From: Polytrichum commune
Taxonomy: Eukaryota > Streptophyta > Polytrichopsida > Polytrichales > Polytrichaceae
DNA: 64,000 nt
Direction of reading: 5' to 3'
Assembly: GCA_950295325.1 (NCBI GenBank)
Contig: OX485806.1
Coordinates: 31,496,001 to 31,560,000 of the forward strand
Made by a program: the position numbers and the translations under genes. Positions 21,992 to 34,800 of this stretch are shown in pieces (the stretch's first letter is position 1; every line of letters starts with the position of its first letter). The notes under the pieces were generated by a model. It did not search any database and had not been told where the DNA came from. It saw only the letters and a program-made list of their open reading frames with translations.

Positions 21992-24900
21992 CTAAGAGGT
22001 TGTCTGGGTCAACAATCCACTCTGAAGGATTTGCTTGACCTCATTAAAGCTAAAACTAGCAGCATGAATAAAAGTATCAGAATCAGGATCAAGTCCACAA
22101 ATTATCGTAAACACATAGTATAGGTGCTTACAATTGGCCCACTGACCGCGCTTTCCAAGTGCCTTGGTTGCCATTTCCTTGAAATTGTGACAAGTACACG
22201 CCGGAAGCTGAGAAATAGTCAAGTGGTACTGGTGAATATTGGGAGGAGAACCAGAATCCAAGGTAACAATACAGCCAAGAGCTGGGGCAGGCACCATGCT
22301 AATGTTGCGAATGCAAGCTTTTAACGTGAGAGCAGAGGCGCAGTTGTTGGCGTGACATGTGGAAGGGGCCTTACTTATGCGACGGATATTCTTCCCGGAC
22401 ATGCGCTTGGGGAACTCATCCGGAGATGCCGGAGTAACATACGAAGTCAAGTCCACGTGGGAGAGGTTGTCTTGGAACAATCGTCTTGGAGAGATTTCTT
22501 GTCGTTGAGGAAGGCGAAATCCAGCAGTCTCCAATTGGAGGATCTCCTTGCGGGTAAGGTTTGTCCCCATCTTGACAGGCCAAGTCTCAGGGACTTCAGG
22601 CCTTGATATAACCCACTTCCTGCGAGTTCCTTTAACACACCTTTTAATATCATCGTTACAAAAGAAGAATTGCAAGAGTTCTTGCTTATTCTTTCGGTAA
22701 TTGGTCATCATCCCAGTGTATGTTGGCGCAGCGGTACTCTTCCCGTCTTGAACAATACGGGCCACACACTTCTTCTTTGTCATCGCTTGTATAGCAAAGC
22801 AAGCCTTTGCAGACGTCTTAGGAAGACGTGCGATGTGCCACTTACTTTCGTCACAAGCTGATTCTTGAACTGTTGTAACATGCTGCAAAGGAGCAAGTGG
22901 GGTGACATCACTTATTCGAGTCTTGCCGTTCAATTGTTGCGGCGCAATTGGAGTTGCAAACGTTTCAGGAGATTCTGAATCAGCGGTTGGTGAGGCCGTT
23001 TGAGAGTTTTTGATGGAAGACCGCGTTTGCACTCGGGGACGAGAGATGGAGATCTTGTCAGGTCGGTGAGAGTCAAGTTCCGAACCTAGAGGAAGGTCAG
23101 CCTTCCGTTTCAAGGATAGGAAGACTTCTTCACCTTCTAAGTGTGGCGTGCGGATGCAAAACTCTTGCGCTCCGGGCATTCTAGTCACTGCTTCGTGAAG
23201 GGACTTGGTGTTGCCGGTAATCTCCGAAGAACGTTGTGCGGCACGTAACTTCAGCTCTTCCTTGGACGGGCCAGTACCAGCACGATCTCCTTTTAAGTAC
23301 TGGTAGTACGAGACACATTGCATAAATGCGCGCACGTAGTCATCAACTGTTGCAACGTATGGATCCTTACCACGGTGGCCGGATTGTTGGAGCCACTTAT
23401 TGTGCACGGTCTCGGCCAAATTGTAAGAAGGCATTTCAGCCAATTCAACTTCGTTCAAGTCCTATGGAGAAGGAGTTTAGAAAGAATCGATTAGGAAACA
23501 TGTAGGAGACGATTGACGATTGCTTTATCAATGGATGGGTAGACGTTCAATGAGCGAAGAACTTACCAATTGCATGAAGCCACCCCATTGGCGGTAGCGG
23601 AAATGCCAAAAAGCAAGCCAGAGGTCGAGTCGGGATATGGCATCCTCAGATGCGGCACCGGACGAAAGCCACCACGCGCGAATGGCAAGGTAGCGCATTT
23701 CAGCTTCAAAAATGGTCTTGGCGTTCTTGTATTGCTTGCAAAGCAATCGGTGCTGATCTTGAAGGTCGAGTCTAATGTAGGCCTTTGTGTGCTTCTCGAG
23801 GGACTGAGTCCAGTGAAAGAGGCACGTTCTCTCCTTGTTTTCCATGGGCATAGATGCATCTCCGTTTCCGTAGACAATACGGATAGCATTCCAATTGGCT
23901 TGAGCGCTATCTGCCATAAATCCTTTGAAGTTTGGTTGAGAAACGTTGTGGCGAGCCATAACAGCGTTGAGGTTTTTCCAAACCACAATTTGAGCAGCGG
24001 TATCCTCGGACTGCATGTCGCAGACGGCAATGGTCATTACTCGACAAAAGGTGGCATCATAAACATGGCACGCCATTGTAGTCCAACTTTGCACACGCTT
24101 AACATGGTCAAACATGAGCCAGGCGTTTTCGAGGTCTCCACCGGCTTGCATCCGTTTCACGAGGTCGACTCCACTACCCGGTCCTACCTCAGACATTTTG
24201 AACACAAAGACCTTGTCAGTTTCCGCTCCTTGGCCTGGAAACTTGTTCTCCTGGACATAAGGCCAGTTGCTTGACCCACGAAGTTTGGTGATGCTATCCA
24301 TAACCCCAAATCTACGGATGTATTTGAAACCCGATACAGTATTACGGATGCTAGGCGAAGTAAGGTGCTTACAACGATCAAACAAAGGTAGGAGGTCATC
24401 CACAGAGAGGAATTTTGGTTGTGAACCCTCAGGCGCTAGGAGCATGTCTCCAACTAAGTCTTTGCTAGCTTCCAAAACTAAAGCGGAGTTGGTAGCTGTA
24501 GGAGTGTTTTGAATTTGTTCACTCAGGAAGCTGGTAGTATGCTCAATGGAGTCGCGATAATCACCAGTTTTGACCGGATGGGCATGGATTCCGAAGTGAA
24601 TACAAGCCCGAGTCATAGATTCTGATCCAACTACATAATAAATCCTAGCCGGACACAAGGCAACACAATTCGGCGAAACCTTACAAATGGAACAGACGAT
24701 GGTTGAATCCTTGGGAGGCACTGTACCACACTCAAAGGGCAAAGATGAGTTGCCCTCCCACTCCGTTTCATTAATAGGTGTGGTGCGGTGTACTCGAGTA
24801 AGGAACTCACAGTCAACATTATCGCACCGTAAATGACCTAAATAGGAAGAGGTACGAAAAGTGAGACCAAAATCGTTAGAGATGTTGGACGTGATAGTTC

Positions 24901-25298
24901 GGGTCTAGGCGTGGCCATCGAAACGTTTGTCCATACCACGAAGTTGTTTCGCTACAGTCTGCCTAGCGTGACAGCTGAGTGGCGGAAATTCAAAAATGAT
25001 ATCTCCATCAAATGTAGGCGGGAGGTACTCAACCCTCTCTATTGTAATGGTATCATAATCGATTTTGGAAAGAACGTTCTTTGACCTCTTTCTGGTGCAA
25101 GTTGTTTCAGTGAATCTATGACACTAGTAGACTTGCTAGTAGACTTGCTAGTAGGTTGTAAATCGGAGTCTTTGGGCAGATATTTTGTGCTACATTTCTC
25201 AAACATGTGGCTGACATCGACATTTGGAAGAGGGCAAGAGTCTCTCAATTCATAGATAGTACGGAGTCCAGGCTCAATCTTCACTTTTCTAAGAGATG
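21992..25298 (-). pseudogene. MULE transposase of the outer element, C-terminal part, nonsense-mutated
   Basis: Read leftward, the part after element A begins QTPSLRKVKIEPGL. It continues through the zinc-finger region, a DDE core (VYDATFCRV, FMADSAQANW followed by CLFHWTQS, and NLAETVHNKWL) and a SWIM-type finger (CTC...CKH) near the end. Exon 2 ends at about 23567 (GTAAGT donor) and exon 3 runs 23461-21992, the same intron position as in element A. A TAG at 24907-24905 replaces the Trp of an H-x-WT motif. The 5' exon lies at 43609-42826, separated by element A. Family knowledge: DDE enzymes of this type cut at the terminal repeats. This copy is doubly disabled. Confidence 0.88.
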
Positions 25299-25307
25299 GT
25301 GTCTGAA
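25299..25307. repeat. Target site duplication, left copy, of element A
   Basis: GTGTCTGAA occurs here and again at 42826-42834, directly outside the inverted ends of element A. Nine bases is the usual MULE duplication length. Excising 25308-42825 plus one copy restores an open transposase frame in the outer element. Confidence 0.92.
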
Positions 25308-25375
25308 CGGGGAAAGTTAGTATGCGAGCGGAGAGCGGAGAGCGGCGATTTGGAGAGCGGAAAACTCCATTTGAG
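25308..25375 (+). repeat. Left terminal inverted repeat of element A
   Basis: It starts CGGGGAAAG; the core GTATGCGAGCGG is inverted at the right end. Short GAGAGCGG repeats follow, with a further GAGAGCGGAAAA unit near 25357. Confidence 0.85.
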
Positions 25376-26546
25376 ACATGAATTGAGAGGGGAAATGCAC
25401 CTATAACCGTGAAATTATGGGTTTAGGGTAGATCTATTTTTAGAAAATTTTATGAGTTAGGGTCTCTATTACCGTGGAAATAGAACAACATTTCCCCATT
25501 TGAAACGTTTACATATTTTTGAAACATATATATATTATAATAAAATACAAAATTAGGGCTTACATCACTATTACGTCATAAATACAATTACCAAACTTGT
25601 GTACTATAGTACATATCACTGTAAATCAAATAAAAATTACTATATGAAGGAAACACGAAGGAGGTATGTGAAAAGAATTCCCCACATATAGTCCACTCTA
25701 TTAATGTTACACCTATAAATGTTAACCCTTTCTAATTGTTAACTTTATTCTACTCCCCACATATTGCACACTTTTAAATTTGACTCTATATATGTTAACA
25801 AATGAAATGCAACCATAACTACTCTTTGGAAAGACTACGTTTGGCTACGTTTAGTTCTAGTGACGGAAGTGTAAGAATGGAGGCACATGAGAACTTCCAT
25901 TAGAAGGTACATGGAAACACGTTCATGTGGGTGTCCAAGTATGTGGGTTTGTTGGTGCAAATTGAGAAATATTTGCAAGTTGTGCATGCCCATGATTCAT
26001 ACTTCACCCATGATTTCTAAACTTCATATTGAATAAAGTTTTGATTGGGTTTGCAATTTTATGAATGGTATTCTCTCACAAGGACTCTTCAAAAATGCTT
26101 ATATTTATAAATGTTAAGATTTGTATATTGGTCGATAAAACAATTTTATAATTGGTAACTGTTAACACCTTAATAAATGTTAACTATGATCGTTTCCCGA
26201 GGGTTAACATTTGAGGGTGAACATTATAGAAAGTGTAGTGTGGTGTGCAACTTAAGTATTATTGAGTATTTATGATTTAGTGAAACAAGGAGGAGGTGTG
26301 TGAGGCACCAACTTTATATTTGAATGGGTGGATGCTACATTAGCGGTTAAGATTGTGAGAGGCATACCGTTTAGGGATACTTGAACTATACTTAAGGGCT
26401 AATCCACAAACTAAAAATATTTACAATAATAATTGAAAAATGCAATGCGGGTTGACATTATGGGAATGAAATAAAGAAGAGCAAGTATGAGACTTGCGCC
26501 GGAAATCTAAAAGCCAAAAATAATACAATCCAATACAAAATGGAGT
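25376..26546. other. A/T-rich 3' spacer of element A, no gene seen
   Basis: About 1.2 kb of low-GC sequence lies between the left terminal repeat and the stop of the methyltransferase-like gene. It has several short T/A-rich runs but no ORF or repeat that I can support. Confidence 0.6.
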
Positions 26547-29500
26547 TCAAGGAATAAACTCATCCTCACTCTCCGAAGCACTTTGATCTATGTATCTAAG
26601 TACTCTTGGATCGTATCTCTCACGTGGACTAGAAGAGGCACTAGAGCTATGGGAGGAGTATTTGGCATAAGCTACTGCCATATCCTCGGCATAAGAAGGA
26701 AGTCGCATGGTAGGACTAGTCGGCGAGCCGAAGTATTGATCCATCAGACTGCACCAACAGAGGAGAAATTACAATTGTTAGAATACTTCCAATCAAATGC
26801 AACATACTCAACATTAAGTTTAAGATGACAACAAACTTACTCACATAGATTAACTGCACCCTGTTGAGGGAGGGCATCGTCGTCGTCCTCGTCAAGGTCT
26901 ACAACGTGAGTTGGATCGACCCCTAGAGACTCCGAGGCTGCGACCTGTATTGGGTGCAAAATTTCTTCGTACAATTCCTTGTCTCCCTCAAGTGCCACTA
27001 TTGCCCTGTTAGTAGATTGTGCTGCAAGAACCGAGGCACCTACAAAGAGCAAAACAAATGAATTAGTAGAAGGTGATTGAATTGCCTAAGTCTAGAGGCA
27101 TGGGAATGTTACACAAATTACTCATACCAGTTCCAGCAGTGAGGTCACATATAATCCCGCCTGGAGGGCTAAGGCCACTGATTAGAAGCTGGAGCAGGGA
27201 CACTGCCTTCTCTTTAGGGCCCCTCCAGAATGTGTCACCGTCGTTGTGCTTGAGTGCAGTATCAGAGGTGACAATGTTGAAAAGAACGTCATCATTTGCA
27301 AGGTCAACATCTTCAAATTTGTCACTGGAAGAAATAACAAACTCCTTGGGTGGCCTAAGCAAAGGTGTGGAGAAAGATCGAACCAACACGATTGCTTTGA
27401 ATTTCAGAGTCTGGACATCAAACATAGGCCTCGAATTGTTAGCAATGTGATTGAAAGTATGAATGACTTCGAACTTGAAGAGTGGGAAATGGCTACAATT
27501 ACTCACCCGCTTAGAGTTATGCATACGGTGAGTGAGGTGTAGAGAATTAACGATGGTCCATTCCTCCTTGACCTCAAAGTTGTTGTTGTAGAGAAAGCTC
27601 AAGACCTCCTTCTTGATTTGCACACTATCAGGATAAAATAAGAGGAGTGCGCCATCGTCGTGAAGATAGCCCTGACAAAAACCAATGGTGAACTTGATAA
27701 AGTTCTGAACCTGCTTATTCCAATTTGGAACTTGCCCCGGGAATTCAGAAACTCCTGGGACAGGCAAACCATCAGGATACTCTGCAATGACGAGGTCCAC
27801 CGCAGCCTTATGCAACACCTTGCCGGAGAAGAAGAATTCCCTGGATGCTCCAACCTAAAAAGAAAAAACCCGTGAACGGCATATCTCGAGAGGGTGCCGT
27901 TAACGAAAAATTTGATTTTCATTACCATATCAAGCATCCTAATATGACCATTAACCAAGAATTAAATGAACGTAGCGGGTCCACCTATATGACCAACCTG
28001 AAATTTCTAACCATATTCGGTCATCCTAAACCTATTAGTGCATATCCAGGCCATATATGAGCACCAAAAAAATAAAAATAAAAGTCCCCCGAGGGGGGTG
28101 CCGTAAACGGCAACTCTCGGGGGCACCACATATTAACCTCAAAATCTTATATTTATGAGTGTATTATGCATCCTAATATGACCATTAACCAAGCTTTAAA
28201 TGACCGTAACGGGTCCGAATATATGACCAACCTGAAATTTCTAGCCATATTGACTTACCCTCAACCTTAGAGTGCATAAACAGGCCATATTCAAGCACCA
28301 AAAAAATAAAAAATAAAACCCCCGAGGGGGGTGCCGTTAACGGCACCTCTCGGGGGCACCACATTTTATCCTCACAATCTGATATTTAAGAGTGTATTAT
28401 GCATCCTTATATGACCTTCAACAAAGACCAACATCAACTTAAGGGGGTCCGAATATATGACCAACGAGCAATTTCTATCCATATTGACTTACTCTCAACC
28501 TTAGAGTGCATAAACAGGCCATTTTCAAGCACCAAAAAAACCAAAAAAAAACCCCCCGAGGGGGGTGCCGTTAACGGCACCTCTCGGGGGCACCACATTA
28601 AAACCTCAAAATCTGATATTTATGAGTATATTATGCATCCTTATATGACCTTCAACCAAGACCAAAATCAACTTAAGGGGGTCCGAATATATGACCAACC
28701 AGCAATTTCTAGCGATATTGACTTACCCTCAACCTAAGAGTGCATAAACAGGCCATTTTCAAGCACCAAAAAAATAAAAATAAAAAGCCCCCGAGGGGGG
28801 TGCCGTTAACGGCACCTCTCGGGGGCACCACATTATTACCTCAAAATCTGATATTTATGAATATATTATGCATCCTTATATAACCTTCAACCAAGACGAA
28901 CATCAACTTAAGGGGGTCCGAATATATGACCAACGAGCAATTTCTAGCCATATTGACTCATCCTCAACCTTACAGTGTGTAGACAGGTCATTTTCAAGCA
29001 CCAAAAAAATAAAAATAAAAACCCCTGAGGGAGGTGCCGTTAATGGCACCTCTCGGGGGCACGACATTATAACCTGAAACTTCTAACTATATTGAGTCAT
29101 CCTTAACCATATAGTGCATAACGAGGCCATTTACAAGCACCAGATAAATTAAAAAAAAGTCATCCGAGGGGGGTGCCTTTAACGGCACCTCTTGGGGGCA
29201 CCACATTATAACTTTAAAATGAGATTTTCATTTGCATATTAAACATCCTAAGCAGACCATGGCGTTAAGGGAAGATGCATTTGGTGAATAGAGGAAGGTG
29301 AGCCAAATTGAATGGGAATTAAGCAAAATATTTACCTCATTGAGAAAAGCAACCATGTCATCGTAAATTGAAGGGAATTTGTTGTGCTTTGTCTTATAAT
29401 CTAACATCCTGTGGAAGGAGTCATTAAGTAAAAGAACCCGAGGAGAAGCAGAGGAGGAGTTGTATGCCTGGGATGAAGACATTGTCTTGACAGCAGGTGG

Positions 29501-31649
29501 GATGAATCTGATGGGATTGGATTCACCAGCAACTCCTAGGCGAATACGCTTTAGAGCAGGTTCCCGCGGAGTATGTGAGATAAGAGGGTCCGCAAGTGAA
29601 TCAGGTTGATCACCGATATCCTCTGTTACTTGAATATCTTCGTCCATTGGCTCCTCAACCACCTCAGCAGCCTTCCGCTTAGATACCCGAGGCCTACTCC
29701 CTGTAGTAGCTGTCTTGCTTTTGGAGGAGCCACCCATAGGAGGTGTAGGAGATTGTGAGACAGGAACTAATGCGGCGGGAGAAGGTAAGAAAGGTTGGAT
29801 GGAGTCCCTGAGTGCGATGTCAAATGGAAGAGGCTTCTTGAACGGACAGTCCAAATACCATCCGCACTGTTGAAAATGGATTGGATCCCATGTCCTTATA
29901 ATTGCAATAGTGAACATGGAATCATGGCTTTCGATATCCAGGTAGTTAGGGAAGAAAATGGGTACCTTAAATATGGCCTTCCTCGGCAGGAGAACGTACC
30001 GAAAGTACCTGTAAAGGACCCTGCGGATAGCTTGAACGAAGAATGGTTGCTTGTCCGGGGGGTTGTTCTTGTGAGCGCCGTTATCTCCACCTAATTCAAC
30101 AAAGAATGCAATCTCCCAAAGTTGACACCTCATAGCCTCCACGTAATGGAAAATAGTTAGGATCGGATCTTCGCCATGGGGATTGTAGTCAACAACTTCT
30201 CCAAGATCTGTGAGAACACCCGAAAAGAGCTTCTCAGCCTCCACCGCAATCTGATGCCATGCGCAATTAGATATAGTATGAAATGTTAAGGTTGATTTCC
30301 ATAGCTCATTACAGGACATGCAAATGACAACATGAACTTTGAGATGAATGCTCATCTGCGCCCACCATGTTGCACGATTAAGCCATTCCGGGAACTTGGA
30401 GTCGGCGAAGGCAGTCTTGGGAAAGCGATGCGCATCCCGGATTGCCGCAGAGGAGTTCCACCTCTGGAGCCACTTAACCATCATTCTTGAAGGCATCGCT
30501 AAAGTAGCTAGCATATATAATTTCTCTTGAAGCATCTCAGGTTCATCAAACTTCTCATAATGAGCCTTCACTTCCTCTAGAAAAGCAGAATTTCATTTGG
30601 AATCCGCGACAAGCAAATGCTTCCTGAGCTCCGCGACAAGCTTATCCTCCACCTTCTTCATAGCTTTCCTAACCCATTCCTCTGCATTACGCTCCGTCCA
30701 ATTGCTAGAATCTGGGTTCTTCATCTTGTACTTGTCCTCAGCAACATGGGCAGCTTCTGCAATCTCTTGCTATATGTCAAACAAACAATACAATCAGTTA
30801 CATGAATTGCACATGCATAATTCAAATGACACGATAATATTAGAGGTTGAGGGTGAACCATGTGCGATGTTTCCCAGCCTGCTTCTTCCTTGCAGCCTCC
30901 AACATAGTCAGAGATACTAAACCCTCAAAGTAGGACAGTGGCTGGGGCGCTAGATTCTGTATGCAAAATAGCTTGTGAACTAGGTTTGTGGTGACGTGTG
31001 ATTTTTGATTCTTCCTAGAAAACCAAAATATATATTAGAATGATGCATGACTAAAAGAACAATTCAAAAGCAGGGATTAGGATCTTACCAATTAACTTCG
31101 TGCAGAGCGGCTATCATGGATGGAACATCTCCTCTAGGTTCAAGGATTACACCCTCAACACAGAAATGCCAATTAATATCATGAGTGTGAAATTGTTCAA
31201 TGATAGGCATCCATGCTTGAAGCCGATGGTTCCCATCCCAAACCATGAACATCTTATTAGAAAATATCTTCAAATCGTCATATGCAAGAAGCTTCTTCTC
31301 AAATTCGTCATTCACCTCCTTCCACTCCGAAGACCACTTGGCAACCACATTGGGTGTCACGTCATTGGTGTGTCCATGGTGGTCCTCCAATGCCACATAA
31401 AAGAAACCACACCCCTCCATGTAGCCATCAATCATAAAATGAGTAGCAAGTTGAGATACATCATTTTTAAAAAACGGTCTCACAACAGGAAGAACCATCA
31501 TGCGACAAACATGGATAAAGAGACGACCCTTTTGTTTTGGTTGCCATTTAAGTTTCTCAAGCCTAGATGCGGTTGGAACGCTCTCCTTAATGGCAAGGTC
31601 GTGAAGCTTGAATTTCACCTGTCCATCTGTAAGGCGGACTTCATCTGAA
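26547..31649 (-). pseudogene. ParB-like/methyltransferase-like fusion gene of element A, eight or more exons, one internal stop
   Basis: Exons deduced from splice signals and comparison with 51530-56727 are about 31649-31089, 31014-~30860, 30770-~30356, 30250-29335, 27854-27507, 27410-27128, 27040-26841 and 26748-26547. Exon 1 carries a ParB-like motif, MVWDGNHRLQAWMPII. The middle is a conserved domain of no known family, then a K/R-rich linker. The last exons carry DLVIAEYPDG (methyltransferase motif IV position), FWRGPKEK, GIICDLTAGTGASVLAA (motif I) and IVALEGD (motif II). Order IV then I fits beta-class N6/N4 amino-methyltransferases. A TGA at 30595-30593 interrupts exon 3, and the donor after WWAQ is lost. 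Role is inferred: DNA binding or modification for the transposon. Confidence 0.75.
27878..29220. repeat. Palindromic ~235-bp satellite, first cluster, inside an intron
   Basis: About six copies of a unit contain a C/G-rich near-palindrome whose centre is GGTGCCGTTAACGGCACC, flanked by CCCCCGAG and CTCGGGGG. Centres lie near 28098, 28340, 28575, 28810, 29040 and 29178, with a degenerate half near 27890. The cluster sits between exons 4 and 5 of the methyltransferase-like gene. Each unit also carries an A-rich run just before the palindrome. Confidence 0.93.
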
Positions 31650-31829
31650 CAAAGGTCTCAGCATCAAAATACATTAGAAGTGATAAGAACTTGTCCTTAA
31701 CTCCAAACAATTGAACTAAAGTGCACTCCTAAACCTTAAAATCAGATCAATAACCAAAACCTGAAGCTTCATAATCAACAAAGAAAAAACATCCATTGAG
31801 GGCCACCTGTAAGCGCAACGAGAAACCTC
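31650..31829. other. Spacer upstream of the first confirmed methyltransferase-like exon
   Basis: A TTTGTTCAG acceptor ends at about 31650, so an upstream exon must exist, but none was recognised here. The satellite array begins shortly after. Confidence 0.5.
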
Positions 31830-34800
31830 AAACCATATTCAGTCATACTAAGCCATACTCAGTTATCCTAATGTATAGAGTACATAAACAGGCCATATAC
31901 AAGCAACGAAAAAATTAAAAAAAATACCCCCAAGGAGGTGCCGTTAACGGCACCTCTCGGGGGCATCACATTATCACCTCAAAATCTGATATTTATGAGT
32001 ATATTATGCATCCTTATATGACCTTCAACCAATACTAAAATCAACTTAAGGGGGTCCGAATATATGACCCACCTGAAAATTCTAGCCATATTGACTCATC
32101 CTCAACCTTACAGTGTGTAGACAGGCCACATTCAAGCACCAAAAAAAAAAAAAAAAAAACCCCCTCGGGGGGTGCCATTAACGGCACCCCTCGGAGGCAC
32201 CACATTTTATCCTCAAAATCTGATATTTATGAGTATATTATGCATCCTTATATGGCCTTCAACCAAGACCAAAATCAACTTAAGGGGGTCCGAATATATG
32301 ACGCACCTGAAATTTATGGCCATATTGATTCATCCTCAACCTTACAGTGTGTAGAGAGGCCATTTTCAAGCACCAAAAAAATAAAAATAAAACCCCCCGA
32401 GGGGGGTGCCGTTAACGGCACCTCTCGGGGGCATCACATTATCACCTCAAAATCTGATATTTATGAGTATATTATGCATCCTTATATGACCTTCAACCAA
32501 TACTAAAATCAACTTAAGGGGGTCCGAATATATGACCCACCTGAAAATTCTAGCCATATTGACTCATCCTCAACCTTACAGTGTGTAGACAGGCCACATT
32601 CAAGCACCAAAAAAAAAAAAAAAAAAGCCCCCTCGGGGGGTGCCATTAACGGCACCCCTCGGAGGCACCACATTTTATCCTCAAAATCTGATATTTATGA
32701 GTATATTATGCATCCTTATATGACCTTCAACCAAGACCAAAATCAACTTAAGGGGGTCCGAATATATGACGCACCTGAAATTTATGGCCATATTGATTCA
32801 TCCTCAACCTTACAGTGTGTAGAGAGGCCATTTTCAAGCACCAAAAAAATAAAAATAAAACCCCCCGAGGGGGGTGCCGTTAACGGCACCTCTCGGGGGC
32901 ACCGTTTTATAACCTCAAAATCTGATATTTATGAGTATATTATGCATCCTTATATGACCTTCAACCAAGACCAAAATCAACTTAAGGGGGTCCGAGTATA
33001 TGACCCACCTGCAATTTCTAGCCATATTGACTCATCCTCAACCTTACAGTGTGTAGACAGGCCATTTTCAAGCACCAAAAAAATTAAAAAAAAACCCCCG
33101 AGGGAGGTGCCGTTAACGGCACCTCTCGGGGGCACCATTTTATAACTTCAAAATTTGATATTTATGAGTATATTATGCATCCTTATATGACCTTCAACCA
33201 AGACCAAAATCAACTTAAGGGGGTCCGAGTATATGACCCACTTGCAATTTCTAGCCATATTGAGTTACCCTCAACCTTAGAGTGCATAAACAGGCCATTT
33301 TCAAGCACCATAAAAATAAAAATAAAAACCCCCGAGGGGGATGCCGTTAACGGCACCTCTCGGGGGCACCACTTTATATCCTCACAATTTGAAGTTCACT
33401 CTCATATCAAGCACCCTGTTATGTCCTTCAACTAAGACCAAAATGAACTTAAGGGTCCGAGTATATGACCAACGAGCAATTTCTAGCCATATTGACTCAT
33501 CCTCAACCTTATAGTGTGTAGACAGGCCATTTTCAAGCACCAAGAAAATAAAAATAAAAATAAAAACCCCCGAGGAGGGTGCCGTTAACGGCACCTCTCG
33601 GGGGCACCACTTTATATCCTCACAATTTGAAGTTCACTCTCATATCAAGCACCCTGTTATGTCCTTGAACTAAGACCAAAATGAACTTAGGGGTCCGAGT
33701 ATATGACCAACGAGCAATTTCTAGCCATATTGACTCATCCTCAACCTTATAGTGTGTAGACAGGCCATTTTCAAGCACCAAAAAAATAAAAATAAAAATA
33801 AAAACCCCCGAGGAGGGTGCCGGTAACGGCACCTCTCGGGGGCACCACTTTATATCCTCATAATCTGATATTTATGAGTATTTTATGCATCCTTATATGA
33901 CCTTCAACCAAGACCAAAATCAACTTAAGGGGGTCCGAGTATATGACCCACTTGCAATTTCTAGCCATATTGAGTTACCCTCAACCTTAGAGTGCATAAA
34001 CAGGCCATTTTCAAGCACCATAAAAATAAAAATAAAAACCCCCGAGGGGGGTGCCGTTAACGGCACCTCTCGGGGGCACCACTTTATATCCTCACAATTT
34101 GAAGTTCACTCTCATATCAAGCACCCTGTTATGTCCTTGAACTAAGACCAAAATGAACTTAGGGGTCCGAGTATATGACCAACGAGCAATTTCTAGCCAT
34201 ATTGACTCATCCTCAACCTTATAGTGTGTAGACAGGCCATTTTCAAGCACCAAGAAAATAAAAATAAAAATAAAAACCCCCGAGGAGGGTGCCGTTAACG
34301 GCACCTCTCGGGGGCACCACTTTATATCCTCACAATTTGAAGTTCACTCTCATATCAAGCACCCTGTTATGTCCTTGAACTAAGACCAAAATGAACTTAG
34401 GGGTCCGAGTATATGACCAACGAGCAATTTCTAGCCATATTGACTCATCCTCAACCTTATAGTGTGTAGACAGGCCATTTTCAAGCACCAAAAGAATAAA
34501 AATAAAAACCCCCGAGGAGGGTGCCGTTAACGGCACCTCTCGGGGGCACCACTTTATATCCTCATAATCCGATATTTATGAGTATATTATGCATCCTTAT
34601 ATGACCTTCAACCAAGACCAAAATCAACTTAAGGGGGTCCGAGTATATGACCCACCTAAAATTTCTGGCCATATTGACTTACCCTCAACCTTAGAGTGCA
34701 TAAACATGCCATTTTCAAGCACCAAAAAAATTAAAAAAAAGACCCCCAAAGGGGGTGCCGTTAACGGCACCTCTCGGGGGCACCACATTACAAACTCAAA

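Noticed and set aside
28321-28350. Rho-independent-terminator-like hairpin next to A/T runs
   Set aside because: The genome is eukaryotic and the hairpin is part of a satellite.
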